Below are positions 44,948 through 56,235 of a stretch of 64,000 bases of DNA, in pieces (within the stretch, counting starts at the first letter, position 1; each line of letters starts with the position of its first letter). This DNA comes from Pseudorasbora parva (lineage: Eukaryota; Chordata; Actinopteri; Cypriniformes; Gobionidae), in NCBI RefSeq assembly GCF_024679245.1, contig NC_090173.1:6444428-6508427 (forward strand), in the 5' to 3' direction. Position numbers and translations under genes: made by a program. Below the pieces are notes generated by a model that saw only the letters and a program-made list of their open reading frames with translations, had not been told where the DNA came from and did no database searches.

Positions 44948-45216
44948 AAGGAAAATAAAAATAGTTTTACCCTCCTGCTGACTAGTGTCGTGCCCCTTCC
45001 AGCCAATTCACACACACATAGATGATTCGACTATCAGTCTTACTACTACTCCTATTAATATCATGAATAGTAGAGTTATTACTACTACTACTATTATAAT
45101 AAATATTAGAGCTATTTCTACTACTCCTACCACCACTACTACTACTACTATCACGAATATTAGAGCTATTACTACTACTACTACTTTTATCATGAATATT
45201 GGCGCTATTACTACTA
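44948..45216. repeat. Second hAT-like piece and imperfect (ACT/ATT)n
   Basis: 44950-45035 repeats CTCCTGCTGACTAGTGTC and GATGATTCGACTATCAGT of the element just upstream. From 45035 to 45216 follows an imperfect trinucleotide array of ACTACT with ATTAGAGCTATT spacers. Confidence 0.75.
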
Positions 45217-45219
45217 CCT

Positions 45220-45657
45220 GTCACAGGGACAAACTGTGGTTCCCTCCTCTAACCACCAGAAGGTTCCATCGCCCGAGTATTGACTTTCTGTCACCTGCAC
45301 TACAATTCCCTTCAGCCCTGCTCCTGACGCTGATGAATCATCTTCTGGTCTATTTAAGCTAACTCTTCTGTTCCCCACTGCAATAGTTTTGTTTTGCTAA
45401 AACAAACATCTCTGAGCGGTTCTCTCATTTTTGCCTGCCTATTGAGAGACCCTGTTGTGTACTTCTCCTGCGATCCTTTGCTGCCTGCCCTTTCGTGACT
45501 TTCTGTTTGGTTTTGGACCTGTGACCGCCAGACCTCTTCCCTGCCAATTGACCATGTTTGCTTTTTCTCTGTCTGCTGTGTGTACTGGTGCCTGTCCATT
45601 GCCTGTAATTGTTATTAAAGCTTGCATATGGATCCCACTTCGAGTGACAAGTCATTA
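45220..45657 (+). mobile_element. Gypsy-like 5' LTR
   Basis: It starts TGTCACAGGGACAAACTG and ends AAGTCATTACA. TATTTAAGCTAACTC (promoter-like) and ATTAAAGC (polyadenylation-like) are inside in the right order. A gag-like frame follows immediately. Confidence 0.6.
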
Positions 45658-45930
45658 CAGAAAACTTCACCACCCCACAATCCAGCGACCATTCCCGATT
45701 TGGAGTCAGCATTGTCTGCCCAGGCCAATAATCTCGCGGTGCACCAGCTCAACCGTCTGACATCGCTCACAGAAGAGCTAGTGAAAGCCCTCCAGAACCT
45801 CCCCGCCAGAGGCAGCCGCCAAACAGCCCATCGCCGCTATTACCCGTGTCAGGGGCACCATCCCAAGTGAGTCCTCGCTTCGCATTCCCAGACGGAGACC
45901 CGACGAAGTGAAAGGGGTTTAGTCTCCAAT
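45658..45930 (+). pseudogene. Gypsy-like gag N-terminus, truncated
   Basis: Codons after the LTR read [20 protein letters not shown] followed by [20 protein letters not shown], a coiled-coil-like gag start. The expected initiator (ATGGATCC context) has decayed to CACAATCC. A frameshift near 45810 moves the frame on to [14 protein letters not shown] text. Nothing of capsid, protease or RT follows. Confidence 0.55.
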
Positions 45931-46532
45931 GCTCACTGTTTGTGAAGCAGCAACCCACACTATATTCCACAGAGGCTGGTAAGATGGATGGACGTCCACT
46001 GGGCTCTGGAAAGGTGTCATTCATCCATCATAATCCTTACATCTCCTGGAGAGATGGTCAGATCGCCCAGTGGAACAGATCCTATCACCTTGAATGTCTC
46101 TTTAAGATCACACACCTGCTGGTCCGGTTCATTACTCCCATGGGGAGAGCATTTCTGTCTCTAACCTCCCAATCGAGTATTACCATGTACGTTTTATTTT
46201 ATGTCATCATACTTGATCGTTCAACTATTCGTGTAACTGTTTTTAAATAGGGAAAACATGGAGGTGTTTTGTCGCTTCTAACTTGATCTCTGTTTGGTAC
46301 CATAGTGAATGAACTGGGCTTAGTGGGCTAAGCTAAATGCTATCAAATCGTCACCGCGCGTCAGAGCAATTAAGAGCATGCACTGAGGCTAGAGAGGTAT
46401 GTATCAACTCATTTTAGTTAAGGGAATAACAGTTTATTATTAAAAAGCGGTGAAGAATCCCTTTAAACTTACCAGTGTACCTGCATGCATCACTATATTT
46501 ATATTTAGCTGGTTTCTTTGGTTTTGTTTTGT
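45931..46532. other. No gene recognised
   Basis: A short frame at 45942-46250 has no domain. The sequence may be the remaining internal part of the LTR element or host DNA. Confidence 0.4.
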
Positions 46533-46674
46533 TTGTTGCACTGAGGATGCTACTGTAACTCTGCTCCATGTGATTAGCAAGAATGTTCAGTATCCTGGCA
46601 CATGTATCAGAATTTTATTTATTGATTTCAGCTCAACTTTTAATACTGTTAGGACTGACATTTTACTAGATTGA
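46533..46674 (+). pseudogene. LINE reverse-transcriptase fragment
   Basis: Codons read TEDATVTLLHVISKNVQYPG followed by ILFIDFSSTFNTVRTDILL, the RT segment around the F-x-D-F-S-x-x-F-N-T motif of CR1-like LINEs. It runs into the start of the Ly6 duplication block, whose copy 1 lacks this upstream part. Confidence 0.75.
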
Positions 46675-48045
46675 TTATTGAAAACTTACTGACATACTGC
46701 AATGCAGTCTGGGAGCCACTGATGGGTTTTTATGATGTACCCAGAATGCACTGCAACATGTCACCATTACTGAGAACCGTCTAATTATCAGACTGCATCT
46801 GGAGATATGCTAGGAGGGAGACAAAGCCCTTTTCCATAGAAACTCATTCTTAGTTTTCACAAATGAGCCCCACCCTGCTGAACTTTCAACCTTCCCGTTA
46901 GCAGTAAGTGCCATAAAGCCTGGCAGACTTCATATAGTGTCGTCATTAAACCCTCCTCTTTCTGAAAAGACATAATAGAAACTGAAGCATTATTTCTCTA
47001 TAGTCAATCAGTTCCTGACACAAGATGGATCTGCGAGTCTCTGTCGTTCTTCTTTTCATTTTCCTCACTGGAGGTACAAAAAACGGTACAAGTATTGAAA
47101 TGGATTATTTGCAGGTCATACTGTAGAGAAGCTGACTCGATGTCTTTCTCTGTCTGTAAGGATATTCTCTCAAGTGTTACACGTGCAGATCTGATGAGAC
47201 GGGTTTCTGCGCAACGAAAGTGATGACGTGTCCAGATGAATATCCTTTTTGTACAAGCAAAACTGTGGAACAATCCATTGGTAAGTCCAGTGTGATGTGG
47301 AAATCTCCTGTATAAGTGATAGTACTGCTGGAGAGAAAGTATACTTACTAATGGCTAATCTTGGAATTGTTTTATTATCTTTTGATCTGGACATTTATTG
47401 TCTTTTTTTTTTCTTTCTTTTTTTACAGGGTCTTCTCATCTGTCCAGCACAATGAAAGGGTGCACATCTAAATGTAACCCAGTGACTAAACAGGACACAG
47501 TTGAACAGACACATACTTTCCACTGCTGTAACACTGACCTTTGCAACGCAGCAGGTACTGGCCTTCGTTTGATCATGCGTTAGCTGTTTGATTTCATCCA
47601 CAGTAATTTTAAATGAGGAAATTATACAAACAATAATAATTCAATATGAACGAGTGATTGTTCATAAGCAGCACAATATTAAAAGTAGTGTAAAGATAAT
47701 GCAGCATGACAATGAGAAGCTCATGAATTAGTCAAAAGAAATTGATAATTAATGAACATGCAGTTTTCATAACTATTATTATTATAAGTAGTAGTGTAGT
47801 AACTAATACTAATAATTTCTTCACTGTCTTGAATAGATGGAGTGTATAAGGGAAGCTTCGTCCTGCTCTTGTCTCCTCTGCTCTTCTACTTCCTGTTTCA
47901 TTGAGTCCAGCTGAGTTTCAGATCATACAGCAACTAAAATCAAAAATTCAATACAGATTGTTTTTTTTCTCTGCTTTCCTTTGATTTAAAGAACTTTTTA
48001 AAATTAAACAAATGACTGCATCAAAACTAACAAGCTTATGATTTG
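46652..48045 (+). repeat. Ly6 duplication block, copy 2
   Basis: Matches 28604-29905 through the promoter region, all exons and introns and the 3' UTR. The main indels are in the upstream flank (extra ~50 bp) and intron 3. Confidence 0.85.
47025..47904 (+). CDS. Ly6/uPAR-type GPI-anchored three-finger protein, copy 2 (4 exons)
   Basis: Predicted 120 residues from exons 47025-47073, 47161-47280, 47429-47554 and 47837-47904. Lengths (49, 120, 126, 68) and phases are identical to copy 1. The signal peptide differs by one residue (MDLRVSVVLLFIFLTG). The mature part has YSLKCYTC, DETGFCATKVMTC, PDEYPFCTSKTVEQ and CCNTDLCN, with ten cysteines conserved. The C-terminal hydrophobic tail (one Leu to Val) predicts a GPI anchor. 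Outside the cysteines the mature region is strongly changed, while signal and anchor exons are nearly identical. The copy-1 AATAAA reads AATACA here (47950), a weaker polyadenylation signal. The gene appears intact. Confidence 0.85.
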
Positions 48046-48381
48046 CTAAGTAGTGTAGTTTATCAGCCAGGAGGTAAATTTAAAGCTGACTGAGTTCATG
48101 AGTGGATAAACATGGCAGGACTTTTACTTTCTGACCAGCCCAACGATTGCTCCGTTTTTCAGATGTTTTGCTCAGACCATTCCTGAGACAGAACCATTCC
48201 AATAGACATGGTTGGTCTTTTTCGATTGGGGCTCTCTAACACTACATACAAAGTTAAATATGGCATAACCATAATTAATGTGCTCACTATGGTTCATTTT
48301 CTAATGTTTTGAATTTTACAAGAAAGCAATAAGGTATTATTATCATTTTTTTTAGCCATAGACTTATAAAGTACACTGTTT
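48046..48381. repeat. Flank with a repeat shared with 60055-60165
   Basis: 48050-48145 (CAGCCAGGAGGTAAATTTAA, TTCATGAGTGGATAAACATG, GGCAGGACTTTTACTTTCTG) is the reverse complement of sequence at 60055-60165. The rest, to 48381, shows nothing recognisable. Confidence 0.6.
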
Positions 48382-48551
48382 CACTCTAAAAATGCTGGAT
48401 TAAAAACAACCCATGTTGGGTTGAAAATGAACAAACCCAGAAATTGGGTTGTTTGAACCCATGTGAATGAACCCATTCAAACAACCCAATTTCTGGTTTG
48501 TCCATTTTCAACCCAACTTGGGTTGTTTTTAACCCAGCATTTTTTAGAGTG
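48382..48551. mobile_element. 170-bp hairpin MITE
   Basis: Two near-perfect arms fold on each other: CACTCTAAAAATGCTGGATT against AACCCAGCATTTTTTAGAGT-G, continuing through AAAAACAACCCA, GGGTTGAAAATG and AACCCAATTTCTGG words to the centre. It is non-coding and typical of foldback MITEs in fish. Confidence 0.9.
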
Positions 48552-49110
48552 TTGCTTGCAGAAAATCACTGATTGCAACAAAGAAAAGACAAACTAAAAC
48601 GTTTGTCATCATACTGAAGAACAATTCAAGTGCATTATGCACTATCTACACATTTTCATGTGTAGATAGTCAACAAAATATTTGAATCTAAAACTGAACA
48701 TTGTTTTTAAATAGTTTTAAATTTGCACTTCCTAAATTTAATAATAAAGAAGTCCCCCATTTTAAGTTTAAATGAAGTACACTAAGGGCACATCCAAACA
48801 AAGCTAGGGTTTTCCCGATCTAATCTTTTTTTTTCATTGTCTTAAGAAATATCTGCGTACACCTAAAACCACTGAACCAGTCTTTAAAACAATGTAGTAT
48901 ACATGCCGAACCAGTATGTGGCTCTGTAATTCTGCCACAGAGATACACTAAAAACAGAGAAGAAGAGTTGGAGCATGCACTGCATCTGTAAACCTAGGAA
49001 GCTGAATCATTGCCTCGCTGCCTTATCAGACAATGACTTTTAAGGCAGTGTTTGTGCATGAAGGTACCTCACAAAACTCACTTCAGACAGTCTACTGCAG
49101 CAGGGTAACG

Positions 49111-49141
<31 letters not shown>

Positions 49142-49264
49142 GATTTTATTTTTTATGACACGCTTAAATGTTTATTTTTATTTATTTATTTTTATTTATT
49201 TTTATTTATTTTTTTGCATTTCAACTTCCAGTTGTCTGCTTTAATTATTCATTAGCTAATGATT

Positions 49265-49954
49265 TTTTTTAAAAAAAATTTTTATTGACATACAGACATA
49301 CAAACCACAATAGTACAGTAATTGACAATCGAGTAATTACATAATTCTAGAAGTGAAATAAAAGTGTGTTAATGTATAAGGTGTGTGTGGGTGAGTGTAG
49401 GTGTGGGTGTGTATTCATAAGCAAAATTACACATTTACTATTTATTATATTATCACTACCATCACTTCTCATCATCATACCATCATCATTGTAATAATCA
49501 GTGTCCCCCTTTTTTTTCCTATGTAATATTTATCATTGTCACCACTTTCAATGGATCAATAAATTTCACATAGTATAATAATAATATAAGATAATCCTCC
49601 CCGCACATCTTTTCAGTCCCTATACTTTTTATTTTATTTTTTATTTTATTTTTATGTTGTGTGTAGTGTCTAAGGTGCTTTAAAAGAAGGGGGACATTGT
49701 GCGAGTGTCTCAACTTAGGACAGAGATGCTGTCCTAGAGAAACCATTTCTCGCCTGTCCTGCCTGCCTTAGTGTTTATGAGGTTTTTCAATGTATATATA
49801 CATACATACACACATTTCTCTTCTACATTGTGGTGCATTAAAAACACATGAAAAGATCAGGGGGAAAATTAGAAATAATCAATCGATTTTACTATAGTAG
49901 TAGTGGTGACAATGAAAACCAGGTTTGATGTTCCAAAACAGCAATAATAATAGT

Positions 49955-49999
<45 letters not shown>

Positions 50000-52079
50000 C
50001 GACGACAATGCTAAAAGCAAAGACAACAATGGAAACAACAACAATAATAAAAATAATAATAAATAATAGCAATCATAACAATAACAATAATGAAACAATG
50101 AAACACTATTGACAATAATTAGAACTATGCAGTAATACCTGTGGATTGATTAAGAGATGAGAGGAGTCAGAGTTAAGGAGAGAGAGAGGATTCAGAGTTG
50201 TAAGAGGTCAGAAAGTGTTGGATGGCAGAGGTCGCTTTCAGGTGAGGGATTATAGGGGAGAGATGTGTATTCCATTGTGATAAAGTCGGTGAGAAGATTT
50301 TTCCAGTGGTTAATGTGTATTTTGTTACGAGTTTTCCAGTTCATGAGGATAGTTTTCTTGGCAATGGTTAGGGCTATGAGGAGAGTTTTAAAGTTTATAG
50401 TTTTATCTGTAATTATTGTGAGGTCCCCAAGCAAGCAAAGAGAGGGCGATAGTGGGATGTGGTAGCCCACTATAGTGGATAGTGACTGTGTGACCTCTTC
50501 CCAGAAGTGTTTGATTGGAGTGCAGTGCCAGGTTGCATGGATGTATGTATCTGTAGATTTCTGACTGCAATGTGTGCAAATTTCTGATGTGAAACCCATT
50601 TTAGCTAATCTATTGGCCGTGTAGTGTGTTCTGTGAAGTGTTTTGTATTGTATCAATTGAAGATTAGCATTTTTGGACATGAAATAGATGTTTTTACAGA
50701 TTTGGGTCCAGAAGTTGGCATCAGGAGCTATTGAGAGATCGTTTTCCCATTTTATTGTTGGTAAGTATATGGTCTGAAATTGATTTGAAATGATTTTGTA
50801 TATTTTAGAGAGAAGTTTCTTTGGAGATGAAATGTTAACCAAGTCTGATATTGCTGGTGGAAGTTATAAATTTGTGGCTCGGATGTTTATTTTTGCCAGA
50901 ACAGAAGATTTGAGTTGCAGGTATTTTAAAAATTCATTGCTCCTGATGCCAAACTCCTGGGCCAAATGCGGAAATGTTGTTAATGTGTTGGATTTGAAAA
51001 TATGGTTAATATGAGTGATACCCTTTTCAGCCCATGCGCGAAAGTTCAGTATTTTTTTATTGCTAATGAAGTCACGGTTGTTCCACAATGGGGTGCGGAT
51101 AGATGGAGCTAGTACAGAATTTGTGATTTGGTGAAATTTCCACCAGGCTGTCAGAGTGGAAGCTATAGTTACAGCCTTAAAACATGTGTGTTGTTTGATT
51201 GTTTTTGTGAGGAATGGTATGTCAGCTATATTTAATTCTTTGCAGAGTGATTGTTCTATATCTAGCCATATAATATCGGATTGGGTGGGGTGGGTCCATT
51301 TGTATATGTATTGCAGTTGGTTAGCTATCGAGTAATAATAAAAATTTGGTGCTTCTAGTCCTCCTTGAGCCTTGTTTTTTTGTAGTGTAGTGAGTTTTAT
51401 CCTTGGTGTTTTATTTTTCCAGTAGAAGCGAGTGATAATGGAGTCTAATGATTTAAACCAGGTGAGTGTGGGGTGGCTTGGAATCATTGAGAATAGATAG
51501 TTGATTTTTGGTAAAATTGTCCTCTTTATTGCTGCTATTCTGCCAATTATGGAGATTGGAAGGTTGAGCCATCGAAGCAAGTCATCTTCTATTTTTTTTA
51601 GTAGTGGTGTGAAGTTAAGTGTTACCAACTCTGACAGTCTGGAGGAAATCTTGATGCCTAAGTAAGTGATGTGATCATGACATATAGGTATGGGTGATTG
51701 GTGGGGTGCCACATCCCATTTGGTTTTATGTAAAGGGAGGATGGATGATTTGTTCCAATTTATTGCGTAATCTGAGATTTTTGAAAAAGACTGGATTGTT
51801 TTAATTATTTCTTGTGAAGACACTAGAGGTTCTTGTATAAATAGTAGAATATCATCTGCATAAAGTGAGATTTTATGTGTTTGTTGTGGTGTTTCAATAC
51901 CTTTGATTGATGGGTTTTGGCGGATGGCTGCTGCTAGAGGTTCAATAAAAATGGTGAATAGAGATAGAGAGAGTGGACATCCTTGGCTCGTCCCCCTGTG
52001 CAATGCAAAGCTTTGTGATGTTAGTCCATTGGTTGTGGACCAATAAACCGAAATAAATAAATATATATATACGGATTGG
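49265..52079 (-). mobile_element. 5'-truncated L1-like LINE
   Basis: The minus-strand element begins within the RT domain (near 52060) and runs through the ORF2 C-terminus at 50192. An AT-rich 3' UTR containing a (GAT)n stretch at 49957-50000 (plus-strand reading) follows. The A/T-rich 3' terminus near 49265-49290 (AATAAAAATTTTTTTTAAAA on the minus strand) fits a poly-A tail. 5' truncation is normal for L1. Confidence 0.75.
50192..52060 (-). pseudogene. L1-like ORF2, C-terminal two thirds, one nonsense codon
   Basis: The frame has TNGLTSQSFALHRGTSQGCP, KISLYADDILLFIQ (YADD box), DYAINWNKSSILPL, TYLGIKISSRLSEL and later KAQGGLEAPNFYYYSIANQL, in L1 order. The C-terminus has ICTHCSQKSTDTYIHATWHC, the Cys/His cluster of L1 ORF2. 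One TAA near 50866-50864 interrupts an otherwise continuous ~620-codon frame. The endonuclease and first RT blocks are missing. The damage is light, so the insertion is fairly young. Confidence 0.85.
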
Positions 52080-52250
52080 CTGTACACATGCAAACGCCAG
52101 GGTGTCTTTTTCAGATTTATCCACTCTGGGATCCAGATTCAAAAAATACCAGTTTGAATCAGGCTCCCAAAACACCAAATCCGTGTTTTATACGTTACAA
52201 AATGTTTTCGTACAAAGTTAAACACGCCTCTGTGAGGACAGGGCCTTAGT

Positions 52251-53682
52251 TTCATACTGACAAAACCAATCCAGTCATGCTTTGTTGGTACCATAATGCT
52301 GATCACCAACCTTTAAAGAAAGAACTGGTTTTTAAAAAAAATCTTGGAGAAAGTGATCTTAGAGTAAGCAGTGTTGGGCAGTAGCGAGCTACAAGTAGCG
52401 ACGCTACTAGCTTAATTACATTTTTCAGTAGCTTGTCAGTAGCTCAGTTACTTTTAAAACAGTGTAGCTTTTCCAGTAACTAACTACTTTATACAGCAAG
52501 TGGCGGAGTAGCGCAACCAAAAGCTACATTCCATTTTTGGGTTCTGAATCTGTCGACCGACGAGAACGAACCTGTAAGGAGCGGAGTGACTATGCAGTGC
52601 TCTATGCAGACGCGCTTCACTCATATGAGCTGCTCAGCGGTAAAACAACATTGTAAATAAACCAAAACTCAGCAGGCTACTTGCCTCACAGACACAAGAT
52701 ATATCATGTGTAGGCTACTGAAAGCTTGAAATGTCCACTTTTAAACGAAGCCATTCGAAATGAAAATAAATAGGCAAGCAAAGTGCCTGCACTGTTCACG
52801 CGAGCAGCTCATGATACTCACTGCATGTGCTGTGAGTTTAACCTGCCTTTTACACTAATCCTCACAAGGGTGACCACCCATCTCGCTTTGCATGTACCGC
52901 ATTTTCACCCCTTGTCCCGCACGTCGCATATTGAGAAAATGTCCCACATTTTCATCAGTCTGTTAGTTTTTCATCATCATATTAAGAAATGCATGTGTTC
53001 AGAAAACTACTGGATAATTCTGTAAATTGGTTATATTGTTAATATATAATATAAATGAATATAAAACGGTCAATGAACTAATTTCATGTTGATTTATATT
53101 TTATTTTTTCATTATTTATTTTGTTGGTTTTAGTTGGACTTGGTCAGAACTCTTTCAAGTTTAGTTTATCTGCATGATGTCTGCCGCCCTTGGGCTCAGT
53201 GATGTTGAATTTAAAATGTAAAATAAAGACATGTTATGTTACATTGTGATGTAATGGTGTTTTCTGGGAGGGACTAAAGAACAAAATATGTTTATCAGCT
53301 GAAAGGCAGAATACAACGGTTTTTATTAACTTAAACATTATATAACAGTTTCAGGTTATGTTTTAGTGTCTGTACATTTCTCACATTGTCCCACACAAAC
53401 TTAGTAATCGTCCCACATTTGGTTTGTTTGATGGTGGTAAACCTTATCCTTACCCCTGAATATTAAATTTAAGTTGCATAGATTTTGTTCTTGCACTAAT
53501 GTTACATTTTTAGCCATGTTGCACTTTGACAGTCAATTTTAGATATAGGCTATATTAGATTATTGTGTGTATAGTTTTTGTCATTGAAATGACTGGGGGG
53601 AAAAGTGTCCCAATCAACCTGAATTTCTTTGAAATCAATTATGTTGCTTGAAACCCCAAATAGTATAACAGAACTATTAAGT
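52251..53682. other. Decayed repeat ends, no gene
   Basis: CAGTGTTGGGCAGTAGCGAG at 52370 is a hAT-type terminal motif followed by GTAGC-rich text. At 52866 GGGTGACCACCCATCTCGCT and at 53390-53430 GTCCCACA words suggest another hAT-like repeat. No coding exon is seen. Confidence 0.45.
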
Positions 53683-54492
53683 AAACCACTAAGTAAAGAC
53701 AGGTGTAATATCAGATCATAATACGCCGAGTGCCCAACCGACTCACAAGTGCTACTCTTCAGCACAATGGTAACCACACAATTCAGTAACAGAGACTCCT
53801 GTAAATGTCCAACATAACGGGGTACCACACATGTCCTGTGAAGTTTAGCTTTAATCCTACTCCACCCATTAATTAAGGTCTTCAGGATTACTGACCATAC
53901 TAACGCCAGGCACGTGTGCTGGAGCAGGTTGCACAACTGGGAAGACCTTTGGGTTAGATAAAATGATCTAAACTGCCGGACACTGGAGCCCTATCAGTGT
54001 TTTACTGCATGTATCAGGCAAAGGTCTTGAAAGTGCAATATATGCGAAATGTGGTCCTTTACTATCAGTTAAAGATGATTCATTTTCAGTTAGGCCTATA
54101 TGGTTTAAAAGTCTGTTTAATTATATCCAATAAAGGGCTATCTGTTTTTTTATTGCATCAGACAAAGGTCTTGAAACTAGAGAGGTGTAAAATGCCATCT
54201 TTTTGAATGAATATCAGATTATTTTTATTTAGGCCTTTATATGGTTTGGAACATGGCTCTCTTCACTTAAATCCTACTGTGAGAGGCTACAGTTTTTTCT
54301 GTAATTTGAATACGGAAGGCGATTTATTATTACCTTTTTTTTATATAACTTTTTAAAATATTTTATAGTAGAACTCTGATTGTATTCATCTGAATGAATA
54401 ATGTGAGTAAACCATGAGATAATTTTAATATTTTGGGTAAACTAACCCTTTAAGGAGTTTCTGGATTCCAGCTGGCAAAACTATTAAGCTAC

Positions 54493-54801
54493 TGTGGCAA
54501 GCAGTGGGGCAAGGGACCGTGAGAGCGTGCCGGTGACGAGTGCTAATGAGTTCCAGCAGCGCGCCACACCGGTCTCGTCTCGCGGCCGAGTGACGGGAGC
54601 ATAAAAGGCAGCGGAAGACGAGAGAGGACCAGGCCTGGACTTTATGTTGTTTTGTTTACGTTTTATTGTGTGTGCGGGCAGTCGTCCGTGATGGGCTGCC
54701 CATGGTTTACTTTCGTTTTGGTTATTTTAATATTTATTAAAAAGTTTGTTGAATGTTTTCCAGTTCCCGCCTCCTTCCTTCCATAAAAGAACCTCATTAC
54801 A
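54493..54801 (+). mobile_element. LTR in copy B with primer-binding site
   Basis: TGTGGCAAGCAG...CATTACA, preceded by the same GCTAC target site (54488-54492) as in copy A. ATAAAAG is at 54601. It is followed directly by TGGTGCCGAAACCCGGG (54803-54819), complementary to the 3' end of tRNA-Phe, so this is a 5' LTR. Confidence 0.85.
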
Positions 54802-54802
54802 C

Positions 54803-55056
54803 TGGTGCCGAAACCCGGGGGGAAGGAGGGACATGCTGTCGAAGAGCCCTCGCTGCTGAGGGGGATTGCGGTGCTGAGGGGGTCGGGCAGCGTGGATGGA
54901 TGAAGACCGCAAGGGCTGCCCTAGGCGGTGGTGCTGGAGCGAGGAAGGTGGGACAGAGACCTCGCTGCCGTGCCCCTGGGTCAAGTGCTCCCGTCTCCAT
55001 TTCTCTCGCCTCTCTGTCCTTACCCCCAGGTGCCGCGGCCCGCTGCCACCATGACA
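54803..55056 (+). mobile_element. tRNA-Phe primer site and leader of the LTR element
   Basis: After the primer-binding site a GC-rich, GGAAGGAGGG-containing leader runs to about 55050. There it joins MITE sequence. No gag homology, no second LTR. Copy A has neither primer site nor leader. Confidence 0.7.
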
Positions 55057-55057
55057 A

Positions 55058-55110
55058 TTACCTTTTTTATTTTTTTACTCTGTGGCAGAAACAAGCTTGC
55101 ATTACTAAGA
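55058..55110 (+). mobile_element. Right part of the MITE whose left part is in copy A
   Basis: ACAATTACCTTTTTT is shared with 26700-26714. Here it continues into CTGTGGCAGAAACAAGCTTG-CATTACTAAG, the mirror of the copy-A MITE start at 26540. The two copies keep complementary portions. Confidence 0.6.
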
Positions 55111-55639
55111 ACAAAAATGTCTTGGTTATGTATGTATCCTTGTTCCCTAAAGGAGGGAATGGAAAACGAATTTGGATCTGCTTTCAGAGACCAACCTACT
55201 TTGAGTGATCAAAAATACGAATACAGGTATGAATACAGAAGTGGAATACCACATCATTGCTTTTCAACTGAGGAGCCAAGATCATGACTCGGCCTTTACC
55301 TGAAGCACAGCACCTGGTGACAGGATGTACGTCTCTGTTCCCTCCTTCAGGGAACAAGGGTTACATATGTAACGAGACATTCCCTTTCAGTCTGCCATGT
55401 TAGACCTATGTCAGAATTGACCAATGAATTGGGATCCTTACCAACACGCCAGGGATGCTGGCTCTTCCAGTGCCCTGCCTGAGCTTGCTGGACCACTCCT
55501 ATGTTAGAGTGGGAGTTAGGACTCCTGGCAGGGAAGTTCAGTCACTGTTGTTCCTGCATGACCCACTCAGAATGAATATTGGATAATATTGGGCAAGCAG
55601 CCCATCTCAGGGAGTTGGTACGCTGTGGAGCCACATCCC

Positions 55640-56235
55640 TCAATGGAAGGAGAGGTGGCAAATTCACATAATGACATTCCACCTCTGACTCGGTCCACAT
55701 CTGTTTTTTTTTCTTATCTCATTGGGAGAACTGAATATGTTGAATTGGGAGAAGCTAAAGCTCAGTGCTCGGCCCCACCCATTTCCTCCTCTACATGCTC
55801 CCCCTTGGCTGTGTCATAAGCCGGCATGGGATTTATTTTCACTTCTATGCTGATGACACTCAACTTTACCTTAGGACAAGTTCATCTCCCTCTGCTGACG
55901 TCACACCATCCACTTTGATCATTTGCCTGGATGAGATAAAGGTGTGGATGAAGCAAAACTTTCTGCAGCTAAACAGCTCGAAGACTGAAGCTATATAGAT
56001 CAGGTCATTCCACTTTCCACTTCAGTCACCAATTTAGGGGTCAGAATGGAATCACAGCGTACTTTTGAAGCTAACATCAAACACCTGTGTAAGACCTCCT
56101 TCTTCCACCTCAGAAACATTGCCAAACTTCATCCCATACTAACATTGGCAGATGCGGAGAAGGTTGTCCACGCCTTTTTCTCCTCCAGGCTGGACTACTG
56201 CAATGCGCCCTTATCGACAGCCCTAGCAAAAATCT
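55640..56235 (+). pseudogene. LINE reverse-transcriptase fragment, copy B
   Basis: Corresponds to 27204-27950. It carries [59 protein letters not shown] and FFSSRLDYCNAPL over two or more frames. A deletion removes the GVPQG block kept in copy A. Confidence 0.8.

Larger units (their letters stand above)
48782..52250. mobile_element. DNA element split by an L1 insertion
   Basis: The left part (48782-49264) starts CTAAGGGCACATCCAAAC. The right part (52080-52250) ends GAGGACAGGGCCTTAG. Together they give CTAAGG/CCTTAG ends and an internal text known from a common cyprinid repeat (CCAGTTGTCTGCTTTAATTA on one side, CCAAATCCGTGTTTTATACG on the other). The centre is occupied by the L1 at 49265-52079. 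Confidence 0.65.

Noticed and set aside
44985..45362. Ile/Thr-rich open frame
   Set aside because: It reads an imperfect ACT/ATT trinucleotide array.
49869..50098. Val/Ile/Ser-rich minus-strand frames
   Set aside because: They translate the (GAT)n and AAT-rich part of the L1 3' UTR.
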